Source: Phoenix dactylifera
Taxonomy: Eukaryota > Streptophyta > Magnoliopsida > Arecales > Arecaceae
Reading direction: 5' to 3'
Length of the DNA: 64,000 nucleotides
Assembly (NCBI RefSeq): GCF_009389715.1
Contig: NC_052395.1
Location: 25,097,482-25,161,481 of the forward strand
Part shown: one piece after another, positions 54,264-64,000 of the stretch
How the letters are laid out: every line of letters starts with the position of its first letter
Position numbering within the stretch: the stretch's first letter is position 1
Made by a program: the position numbers and the translations under genes
The notes under the pieces: model-generated
What the model was told of the DNA's origin: nothing
Databases searched by the model: none
Seen by the model: only the letters and a program-made list of their open reading frames with translations

Positions 54264-56232
54264 TGTGGAGTGATTGATTAAAACCCCATTTGATTTTGAT
54301 GAGCTCAAAGCATTTGAGTATATCTTGTGATTACTAATGAATTCAATTGAGTGTTTCAGTGAAAATCCTGTCCAAGTGTCTCTAGATTTGGTTCATAGTA
54401 TTTTGGATAAGTTAAGAAGTCTGCTGAACCAAAGTCTGAGACTCGAGTCGACTCCCGAGTATCACGAGTCGACTCCAAGCGTATCAAGTTCACTGGCACG
54501 AGCTCGAGTCGACTCCAGACTAGTACGAGTCGACTCCGACTGAGAACAGAAAGAAGAACAGAAAGCCTCATCTCAGAACCTGTCAACGAGTCGACTCCTG
54601 AAGTGCGCGAGTCGACTCCAATGTTCAACGAGTCGACTCCAGGGTAGTAAGAGTCGACTCCAAGAGGTACACAAAGAAAAGTCAGAGAGCAGTTTTCGAG
54701 TCTGAGATTCGAGTCGACTCCAGTGGAACGCGAGTCGACTCCGATGGTTGGCAAGTCGACTCCAGAGAAAGCAAGAGTCGACTCTCAGCGGTACACAAAG
54801 AAAAGGTCAGAGAGCATTTTATGGACTCTGAGATTCGAGTCGACTCCCGCAATACGCGAGTCGACTCCGAGACTGTGCGACCATCGACAGACAGAAAACC
54901 ATGTTACTACCTCTGAGATTCGAGTCGACTCCCAGACAGCTCGAGTCGACTCCAAGACAAGCTTCACGTCAAAAGGCAGAAGACCAACTTTCGGAAACTG
55001 AGAGCCGAGTCGACTCCAAGGAAGTTCGAGTCGACTCCAAGACTGGATGAGCCAAAAGACAGAGAATCGGGAGTTCGGGCTCTGAGATTCGAGTCGACTC
55101 CAAGGACAGTCGAGTCGACTCGAGTGGACAAAATTCAAAATTGGATCCACGGACTTCAGTGGATGAGCCGACTCCAAAATTGCCAGGTCAGCTCCAGAAG
55201 TCAGCGAGTCGACTCCGGGTCAAGACGAGTCGACTCCCAGTCGTGACGGCAACTTTAATTCAAAGTTGGAACAGTTGCCGAGTCGACTCCGGAAAAGCTT
55301 GAGTCGACTCCCGCTACAGCCGAGTCGACTCCTGATCGCGCGAGTCGACTCCAACCCACCAACGGTCATATTGTCAGGCTGCGCAGAGTGTGCAGAACGG
55401 ACAGAAAAAGCAGTGTAACGGCTAGTTTTCGTGGGGGTTGGCTTAAATAGCCACAGAAGACTGTAGCAAGGGAGAGAACAACCATTCCACTCCAAGCATT
55501 CAAGCTTTCAAGCTCTGCAACGTGCTCTTCAACGAAAAAGGGGAAGATCAGCATTTACTGCAACCAACTACATCTTCCCAGCAATTAAAGCCTCCTCCTC
55601 CTGCATTCAAGTCGACTACTCATTCTAGAGGAGACCGGAGTTCAAGAAGCCATTCCTCTACTTCAGCTTAAAAGCGTTTGAGGGCTTCTAAACTCCTCTT
55701 TTGATTATATTGTTTTACATCTGCTTTTGAGAAGCTTATTTTCCTTTCTTTCTATAACTTGTATTTACTTGGTTCAATCGGGGGATTGAATCAAGGGGAT
55801 TAAGGTTGGTTGGTGAGCCAAGTTAAAAACCAACGTGTGTAAGGGTTTGATTGTGAGCCCGGGAAAACAATCGGGGTTGGTTCTAGTCGGTGAGCCTGGG
55901 AAAACCGACCGAGTTCGTTGTGAGCTCGTAAAACAACAAGTTTGGTTGTGAGCTTGCAAAACAACCGGCTGTAATCCAAGGGGGTTATAGTGAATTCCCA
56001 AGAGAGACTTGGGGAGTGGACGTAGGAGCAAGGGGTAGCTCCGAACCACTATAAAACTCTGTGTTTGCATTGGATTGTCTCTTCTCTTCTTCCTCTCACA
56101 TCACTCACAGCACTTAGCATTAATTAAATAACTTGCAATAGTTTTTAATTAATCATCCATAACGTTTTAATTATCCAAATTAATTTAAAACCCAATTCAC
56201 CCCCCCCTCTTGGGTTGTCTATCTGGGCAACA
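54264..56232 (+). repeat. Sirevirus 3' LTR
   Basis: 1969 bp, nearly identical to the 5' LTR; the palindrome array is at 54445-55351. Differences seen: 44695/54586 T/C, a three-base cluster at about 45313-45317/55203-55208, 45537/55428 C/T, and one extra C near 56207. Confidence 0.95.
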
Positions 56233-56237
56233 CATGG

Positions 56238-56801
56238 TGATTGAGTGGATCTAGAATGTAGAGTGACAAGGCGACAGTCATGCCCCGAGCCCAAAGTGCG
56301 ACAGACGCCCCATGCCTACACAGCGGGTATCGGTGTGCAAGGCAGCTGGCCATATCAATATTATTACAAATGTTTAAAAATTTACTTAAACATTAATATA
56401 TATACAAAACAATCTTACAAAGTTTCCAAAATTTGCATATATCAACATAATTCAAATATTTTAGTTAAACTAACCAAAATTCTAATTTTAGCAAAAAATT
56501 TCAAAATCTATCGCACTTTCTAGTCCCGTGCGATCGAGCTTCTGGATCTGAAAAACAAATAAAATAGGATAATGAGCTACATTAGCCCAATAAGCAACAT
56601 AATACCCTAGAGTGGGGTCAAAGTATATCAAATGTTTAATTAAAACACAAAATAATGACTGAAAAATTAATCATAAATAAACATATTTTTTTCTTTTGAA
56701 ATTTACTAAGCATTTTCATAAAAAACTCTAATACGGAAATCCCAACATATATAGGCTACGGCCACGTAACCCAGTAGCATGGGTTGCACAAAGTGCCAAA
56801 C
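56238..56801. other. AT-rich host sequence between the Sirevirus and the Gypsy LTR
   Basis: Continues the pre-insertion sequence after TSD CATGG. The first about 110 bp are GC-richer, the rest AT-rich. A 92-aa frame here has no domain. Probably old repeat debris. Confidence 0.4.
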
Positions 56802-59622
56802 TGTAATAACCCCAAATTTTTTTTTTTATATAAAAAGGGATAGAATAGTCCTTTAAAATTGATATAAGGGATAAAATTGGAAGGAATCAAAAGATAATGG
56901 CATAGTTGTAGATATGTTGAAGTGTTAGGGGCAAAATGGGAATTTAATAATATTAAACAAAGGTGAATAGTGCTTTGATGTGATTTAAATGGGGTGGTTG
57001 GTGGCTCACGGGAATGAAACCGAGAGAGAGTCACAGAGAGGGGGTTCTCAGGCGTGGAGGAAAAGAAGGAAAGAAAAGAAGAAGAAGAAGAAGAAGAAAG
57101 AAGAAGAGGAAGGGGATTCGAGGAGGAGGGGGATCCCGGTTGCACTTCCAGCTGAAGGGAAAAACGTAGATCTCCTTTCCCTCTACGCAAAGACCTCGAT
57201 TTCCAAAAAGAAAAAGGTAAATATCCGTCCCTATCTAGTCTTTTGATGATATTAGGCTATACAAGGGTGGATATAGTCTAGAGGGGTCGGATAAGGGTTG
57301 TAGAGGTGGTTAAAAGAGGAAGAATCGGATTTTAACAAATTTTTCCGGCACTACGGAAAAACTGTGTCGAAGTCCCAACTTCGGCGAATTATTTAGGGGG
57401 TCAAACGGCCTCCGATAATGATGCATGTTATCTCTTTGGAATCCTCTATGAGTGTAGAATGTTAGGTAAAAATTTCATCAAATTTGGAGTCCTGAAAGTG
57501 GATCAAAACCGGGATGAAGTAACCCACTGTCAGTTCGGGTTACTGTTCATCCGGGTGGAAAATAAGGGATTTCATGCCATAATAGGGTATTAAGCCTAGA
57601 TTAGGCTAAGGGAGACCTTGTACTCGTGCAAGGGAGTCCCTAATACACATAAATGATGAGTTAATTAATAGAAAAAGAAAAAGAGAAAGAAAAGAAAAGA
57701 TTTAGGGAACGGGGAGTTGAATCAATTAAAGTTCCCTATATTATAATTGGCACGTAGATTATGACCTTGATACAAGACTAAATGTATGGTAAATGCATGT
57801 CACAGTTGGGCAAGAAGCTAGGGAACGAGAGGAAGAAGTTCTCCACTGCCTGCTATAGAATTCTAGAGGCGTATCGAGGCCGTGCCGGATTGGCAGGTGA
57901 GTGGGAGTCATGTACTTTGCACCATGAGCATCCTTAATTCATTTTCATGAATGTCGCCAAGTGTGAATTGGATTCCACTCGAGCATATTGATTGATATTG
58001 TAGTAGATTCCTCTATAATCTTGATTCTCCATGCTTGATTATTCTGTACATGCATTTGAGGGAACATTGAGAGAAATTACGAGGGGTTGATGAGTAATCA
58101 AATTGATTCCGAATTGTGAAATGATTTCTTTTGTAAATTGATTTCATTTTCTCTATTTTAAAGACTTGTGAGTTGTAGCTTGATTATACTCCTTTATGAG
58201 TAATGAAATTGGATCTGAATTGTGAAATGACTTCTTTTGTAAATTGATTTCATTTCCTCTATTTCAAAGACTTGTAGAGCCCTTCTCATGGTATATTGAG
58301 TTGCATTATACTCCCGTGATTCCTCACTCCCAACCCTGATGTTAGTTATAATTGGGGTCGTGGCCGAGTGAGTGGTAGTCTTGATTATGCTCCTTTTTAG
58401 TAGAGTATTGGGAGGGTGCATTATGGCATTTATGCATGGCTTGGCAGTATCTGCAGGACACCTATAGTCGATGGGGTTGAACATCGGCCTTTGTGCACAT
58501 AGTAGCCTTCTGGGTGGGCGGAGCCCAGTCCCTTCCTAGGGGGGGACACGGCCCTAGGCGTAGGATCGGCCGGTCCTACGACTTATATTCTGCTTGCCGC
58601 CGGGCATAGTAAGACCCCGCGAGGTGCAGTATGGCTTTCCGCGGATGTAGAATTCCCGCGAGGTGCCGTTTAGTATGTAGATGTGAGATGATTTCTGTTC
58701 TGGATACTGGCCGGGCATTTACATTATCGATATGGTGTCTTATCCTGCATATGCATGTGATAGTAGGAAGTTGTTGCTGGTTCGCCTGGGGCGTAAAACC
58801 CACCTCCCGACAGCTGTCTAGTGATGATTTTAGCATATTGACACCTGATTTGTATGTTCCAGCATTATGATCTGTTGAGCATATTCATGAGTAGCATATA
58901 TGTTTACTTGATTATTCCATATATGCTTCAGATGAGTTGATATTGATTGTGGTGATATTGATGATTTACTCCATATTCTCTATGTTGAGTTCATGTTCAT
59001 GTTGTTATTGATCTTGAGATTTCATCTCGAGCCATGATTATATTCTGTCTCATGTGCATAGTACTCTCTACTCCACTCACTGAGTATTCATATACTCACT
59101 CCCCAGTTTGGTGTTTTTGATTGCAGGGCAGATATTGTATAGAGAGGAGCAGGATTAGTAGTTGCCTGCTAGCTGTGCCGCTCCATAGTATAGTATAGTA
59201 TAATGTAGATAGAGGTTTATACCCTTTTGGTGTATTATAAACCTTCTGTTGTATATAGTGTATAGTTACAGTCATAGATCCTGTTGTGGATATGGGTTGA
59301 CCATGGATGGAATGGAAACAGATTTTTATACATATGAGTTATATGCCTGAGATAATGTATTGATATATATATTGTCCAGGTTCATTATGTGAACGGATTA
59401 TGTGATTGCTGCTCTGACAGGTAGTGTGTTGTATGTATTGAGATAATTCTGACAGGTCACTATAGGAAAAGTGATCATTTTGTGCATGCATCATGCCAAA
59501 TTTTTCAAGATTCATTGATGATTGAAAGGTAGTAGGGTTCTACGCGGTGGCTGGTTGGCCTTATGCCACCCGCACCCTAGACCGTTGCGGTGGCCCGCGG
59601 GAACGGGGCGGGGGTCGTGACA
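56802..59622 (+). repeat. Gypsy 5' LTR
   Basis: 2821 bp, TGTAATAACCCC ... GGGGGTCGTGACA. The right boundary is secure from the adjacent PBS; the left one rests on the TG start typical of this family. An internal direct repeat of about 75 bp (58092-58169 and 58198-58273) is visible. ORFs inside are short and without domains. Confidence 0.75.
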
Positions 59623-59626
59623 AAGC

Positions 59627-59638
59627 TGGTATCAGAGC
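59627..59638 (+). other. Gypsy primer-binding site
   Basis: TGGTATCAGAGC, four bases after the LTR end GTGACA; initiator tRNA-Met type. Confidence 0.9.
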
Positions 59639-59834
59639 AAAGGTTAAACAAGAGTCCTGTCAGAGCAATAGGTAGTCAGGATTAAGTATAGGATTATACT
59701 ATGGAGCATAGGATTTTTCTGTATATTCATTTATGAGTCATTTACAATTCAGTAAAATATATTATGGCTCTGTGTAACGACTGCCCTCTCTTTTTGACTC
59801 TTTTAGAGACACAATAAGAATACTTCCAAGGAAA

Positions 59835-62120
59835 ATGGAGCCAGATATAGCATTGGATGCGGGTTCTGCCAACATGTGAGCCCCCAAAGAGAAAAATCTC
59901 CTCCTGCAGACAGGCGGAGAGTTGATGATCAAGGAGAGGTAGGAAGTAGAGATGCATGATGGAACAGTTACTGGCGGAGATCGGGCTCTGAGGGAGCAGA
60001 TTGCTCGGGGGAAATCTCCTGCCCGTCAGTAGTATCATCCCACCTCCTGTAGTTGTGCCAGAAGTTTGGCCAGGCGGCTCTTTAGATGATGAGGGGGATT
60101 ACTGTACAGGAATTTCTGAGGCCCAGAACCCCCGAGTTTAAGGGGAAAGAAGGTGAAGATCCTCAGAGATTCCTGGAGGAGACTGAAAAAGATGATACGG
60201 AGACTGCCCCTGTTCTGATGCAAGGGCAATAGAACTTGTAGGGCTCACAATGAAAGAAGAGCCTGGGGCTGGTACCAGAGGCACGTGGAGGACAGATTGT
60301 ACAGTAGGAATCCTCCAACCTGGAAGAGTTCAGGCAAGCAGTGATGGATGAGTTTTTGTCTCCCCGGCTGAGAGGCAGAATCGGGCTCTTCAGTTTGAGA
60401 GGCTGAAGCAGATGCCCGGAATGAGCGTATCTGAGTACGCTCGTGAGTTCACTAGATTGGGGAAGTATGCTTCTTACATCATCCCCACTGAAGCTGCCAG
60501 GATAGAAAGATTCAGGCGGGGTCTGATTTCTCCGCTTTATAATGCAGTACTGGCAGTAGAGGTCCCCACCTTGTCTAGGCTGATTGATAAAGCAAAACAG
60601 TGGGAGATCAGAAACAAAGAGGAAAGGGCTGAAAGAGAACAGAGGAAATGAGTAAGGGGAAAGGGCAAAGCAGCCGAGGTAGATCTGAGGGAGCAAGTCT
60701 TCTGGAGGGCCCGACAGAGCAGTCTGTACGCTCAGCTCCACCTGCCCCACGTAGAGGAAGTGGAGGAGAAGAGGTCAGTCACAGGATGCTTCTTTACCAT
60801 TAGCACCTCGTCCTCCGGTCACTATGGCCAGACTGAATCTAGTTCCAATCATGGCCAATGTGTGGCATATGTGGGAAGCAGCACCCTGGCAGATGCAGAA
60901 TGGGTCAGGGAGTGTGCTACAGATGTGGACAGCCGGGTCATTTTATCAGAGAATGCCCGCAAGGTGCCACCCAGCAGTTTGTGCTTTAACATCCTACCCT
61001 TCTGTGCAGATGGACAGGCCTAGTAGTAGGGGGCCTGTAGGCAGAGGCAGAGGTCAGACCACCAACGTCACAGCAGAGTGTTGGACCATCTCAGCTGTTA
61101 GTCCAGCAGGCAGAGGGCAAGGAAGGGTGTTCACGGTAAATCCACAGGAGGCACAGGCATCAAATGCAGCTGTGACAGGTATGCTCCTCATTGATAAGAT
61201 TAAAGCTAGAGTGTTATTTGATTCTGGAGCTACCCATTCATTTGTGTCCCCTTATTTTGCTAAAAGGTTAGCTAAGGATAAGATATTGATGCATATTTCC
61301 TTAGTTATTAGCACAGCCTGTGGGGATAGTATAGAAGTTGAGATATGTGTATCCTACCTGTGTGGTAGAGGTAGAAGGTAAGACACTCCCAGTCGATTTG
61401 ATTGAGTTGGCAGTGTTAGAACTTGATGTCATACTGGGCATGGATTGGTTATCAGACAATCGTGCCAACCATTAACTGCCAAGAAAAGAGTGTTATTTTC
61501 AGACCTTTAGATAAGGGGAAATTAACATATCAAGGGGACAGGAGTGAGATCCCAATGATTTGGTGTCTGCAGTAAAAGCAAAGAGGCTCTGAGAAAGGGG
61601 TGTCAAGGCTATCTAGCTTATGTGATGGACACCTAGGTAGAGTCTGTGGATTTGCAGCAGATTCCAGTTGTTAGGGAGTACCTGATGTATTTCCAAGGAA
61701 ATTACCAGGATTGCACTTGATAGAGAAATTGAGTTCAGTATTGAACTTCTTCCTGGTACAAACCTATATCGATTGCTCCCTATCGTATGGCACCTACAGA
61801 GCTGAGGGAGTTGAAGGTCCGTTGCAGGATCGCTAAACAAGGGGTTGTTAGGCCCAGTACATCACCATGGGGTGCCCCAGTTCTGTTGTGAAGAAGAAGG
61901 ATGGTCGCTGAGATTATGTATAGATTAGCAGCTGAATAAGTGACACATCAAAAATAGATACCCACTCCACAGGATAGATGACCTGTTTGATTCAATTACA
62001 AGGGGCTGAGTACTTCTCGAAGATTGATCTGCATCTGGGTATCATCAGTTTAAAAATCAGAAAGGAAGATATATTGAAGACTGCATTCAGAACGAGATAT
62101 GGGGCACTATGAGTTTCTAG
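59835..62120 (+). pseudogene. Gypsy gag, protease and RT start, frameshifted
   Basis: Pieces in changing frames: a gag N-part near 60060-60220 (TVQEFLRPRTPEFKG), the Retrotrans_gag helix piece 60412-60651 (GMSVSEYAREFTRLGKYASY), the CCHC knuckle CYRCGQPGHFIREC at 60915-60956, the protease LFDSGATHSFVSPYFAKRLA near 61210-61270, and RT fragments from about 61780 ([12 protein letters not shown]). Several stops and indels separate them. The last break is one extra base near 62121, after YEFLV. Confidence 0.75.
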
Positions 62121-64000
62121 TGCTTTCCATTTGGGCTGACAAATGCCCCAGCAGCATTCATGGATTTGATGAATAGGGTCTTTAAACCCTATCTTGACAG
62201 ATTTGTGATAGTCTTTATAGATGATATCCTCATATATTCTAAGAGTCAGGCTGATCATGAAGAGCATTTGAGGATAGCACTACAAACCTTGAGAGAACAT
62301 GAATTGTATGCCAAACTTACCAAATGTGAGTTCTGGCTACAAGAAGTTGGATTCTTGGGACACATAATATGTAAGGAAGGAATCAGGGTGGATCCCAAGA
62401 AGATTGAGGCAGTTATGGATTGGCCGAGACCAACAAATGTAACAGAAATCAGGAGCTTTCTGGGTCTGGCTGGGTACTATAGGAAGTTTGTAAAGGACTT
62501 TTCAAAAATAGCTACCCCATTAACAAAGCTGACTCGGAAGCAGGTTAAGTTCACTTGGACAGATTCTTGTGAACAGAGCTTCCAGAAGCTGAAAGATTGC
62601 CTCACATCAGCTCCAGTTTTGACTCTACCCACAGATACAGGCGGATTTGTAGTCTACTGTGATGCTTCTAAAGTGGGATTGGGATGTGTGTTGATGCAGA
62701 ATGGCAAGGTGATTGCATATGCATCCAGACAGCTAAGAAAGCATGAAGTAAACTATCCCACTCATGACTTGGAAATGGCTGCTGTCATATTTGCATTAAA
62801 GATATGGAGGCATTATTTATATGGTGAGAAATGTGAAATATATACTGATCATAAAAGCCTCCAGTACATTCAGCAGCAAAGAGATTTGAATCTCAGACAG
62901 AGGAGATGGATAGAGCTGTTGAAGGATTATGACTGCCAAATCCTGTATCATCCGGGCAAGGCTAATGTAGTAGCAGATGCATTAAGCCGGAAGTCAATGG
63001 GCAGTTTATCTCACATCTCCATCCAGAGGAGAGAGATAGTCAGAGATCTGGCAGATTTATTTGCTCAGGGACTATCTTTTGAGTTATTAGAGGTTCGTCC
63101 TTTGATTGCACAGTTTCAGGTGAAACCGAGGTTGATAGATGAAATCAAAGTTTCACAGGATTTAGATCCAATCCTTGTGAAACTGAAAGGAGAAGTGCAA
63201 TCAGGACAGTCAGAAAGGTTTCAGATTGTAGATGGAATGTTGAGGTGTGGCAGTAGGCTATGTGTGCCAAATGTGGAAGATCTGAGACAGAGGATTATGC
63301 ATGAAGCACACAATACTCCCTATAGCATTCATCCTGGTTCCACCAAAATGTATCATGATATCAAAGGCATATATTGGTGGAACGGATTAAAAAGGGATGT
63401 GGCCAAATATGTGGCTTCTTGTTTGACTTGTCAACAAGTGAAATTTGAACATCAGAAGCCAACAGGGCTTTTGCAAGAGTTACCTTTGCCCGAGTGGAAA
63501 TGGGAAAGGATAACTATGGATTTTGTGGTCGGGCTGCCCAGAACACAAAAAGGATATGATTCCATCTGGGTGATTGTGGATAGATTGACAAAATCAGCCC
63601 ATTTTCTACCGGTGAAAACCACATATTCAGTAGCTCAGTATGCCGAAATATATGTGAATAAAATAGTATCTCTGCATGGAGTGCCAGTTTCTATTATATC
63701 AGATAGAGGTTCACAGTTTACCTCTAGATTTTGGCAGAAACTCCATGAGGCATTAGGAACTCAGCTTGATTTCAGTACAGCATTTCACCCTCAAACAGAT
63801 GGGCAATCGGAGAGGACCATTCAGACCCTCGAGGATATGCTCAGAATGTGTGTACTGGATTTCAGAGGTAGCTGGGACAGATACTTACCTTTAGTGGAGT
63901 TTGCATATAATAACAGTTATCACTCCACTATTGGTATGGCACCTTATGAGGCACTTTATGGGAGGAAATGTAGATCTCCCTTGTGCTGGTCTGAGATTGG
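62121..64000 (+). CDS. pol: Gypsy Pol: RT (palm/thumb) - RNase H - integrase, open to the window end
   Basis: About 626 codons without a stop. The frame begins after TAG 62118-62120 and continues past the last base. [20 protein letters not shown], catalytic [42 protein letters not shown]. RNase [47 protein letters not shown]. Integrase: zinc-binding H-H-C-C (HEAH ... [11 protein letters not shown] ... CLTCQQVK), core [51 protein letters not shown]. It lacks the RT finger start, which is in another frame upstream, so it is not functional as it stands. It could easily be missed because it has no start or stop in the window. Confidence 0.88.

Larger units (their letters stand above)
44373..56232 (+). 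mobile_element. Complete young Sirevirus (Ty1/copia, SIRE/Maximus lineage)
   Basis: 11.86 kb with LTRs 44373-46340 and 54264-56232, TG...CA ends and perfect TSDs CATGG (44368-44372, 56233-56237). The primer site is at 46343-46354. Gag (46390-48174), pol (48188-51289) and a third env-like ORF (51904-53595) are all open. Downstream there are several polypurine tracts (53682, 53714, 54003, 54100, 54250), a Sirevirus hallmark. LTRs differ by about five substitutions and one C indel by eye (about 0.25%). At a commonly used plant rate of 1.3e-8 per site per year that is near 0.1 My, so it is recent. It lies inside the LINE remnant. Confidence 0.93.
56802..64000 (+). mobile_element. Tekay/Del-type Gypsy retrotransposon, cut by the window edge
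   Basis: 5' LTR 56802-59622, primer site 59627-59638, decayed gag and protease, then open RT-RNase H-integrase to the last base. The long LTR, tRNA-Met primer and motif style ([36 protein letters not shown]) match Tekay/Del. The 3' end with chromodomain and second LTR would lie outside the window. Confidence 0.85.

Overview
The window is nuclear DNA of a flowering plant. Genes carry GT-AG introns, 5' leaders hold GA microsatellites, and plant-specific retrotransposon lineages (Sirevirus, chromovirus, Tekay/Del-type Gypsy, TRIMs, a plant SINE) fill the intergenic space. Gene structures and the repeat mix look monocot, possibly palm, but the species cannot be proven from sequence alone.

The first 30 kb are the gene-bearing part. 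A minus-strand FkbM-type methyltransferase gene (800-5834, two exons, 4.1-kb intron) lies head to head with a plus-strand La-related protein 6 gene (6396-10358, ten exons, PAM2 + La motif + RRM + SUZ-C), separated by a 561-bp shared promoter region. Next come an intronless CC-NBS-LRR resistance gene (12875-16261) with an MHD-to-MHG change, a bHLH-MYC_N gene fragment behind it, a decayed minus-strand RLCK-VII kinase pseudogene (about 22268-23705), and an eight-exon mitochondrial cardiolipin synthase gene (24582-29955). Small mobile elements sit in and between these genes: a TRIM family with three copies (LARP6 intron 1, 17.05-17.86 kb, and a solo LTR inside the kinase pseudogene), a second TRIM-like pair near 12.1-12.4 kb, a SINE with a 16-bp target duplication in a cardiolipin synthase intron, and foldback elements.

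From about 34.3 kb to the end the window is nested retrotransposons. A decayed minus-strand Ty1/copia element (34294 to about 42200) is split by an internally deleted Gypsy chromovirus (37320-41817, TSD TCACT). A 5'-truncated LINE remnant (43262-44372) is split by a very young, complete Sirevirus (44373-56232, TSD CATGG) with gag, pol and an env-like third ORF. A Tekay/Del-like Gypsy element begins at 56802 and runs off the right edge. Its gag and early pol are broken, but its RT-RNase H-integrase frame is open from 62121 to the end.

The most unusual signals are the Sirevirus palindrome arrays, in which a CGAGTCGACTCC word fills U3 and its exact reverse complement fills the pol-env spacer; the chromovirus, whose single 534-aa ORF stays open across several large internal deletions and keeps the zinc knuckle and chromodomain; and the Sirevirus gag-pol junction, which a simple frameshift cannot bridge.
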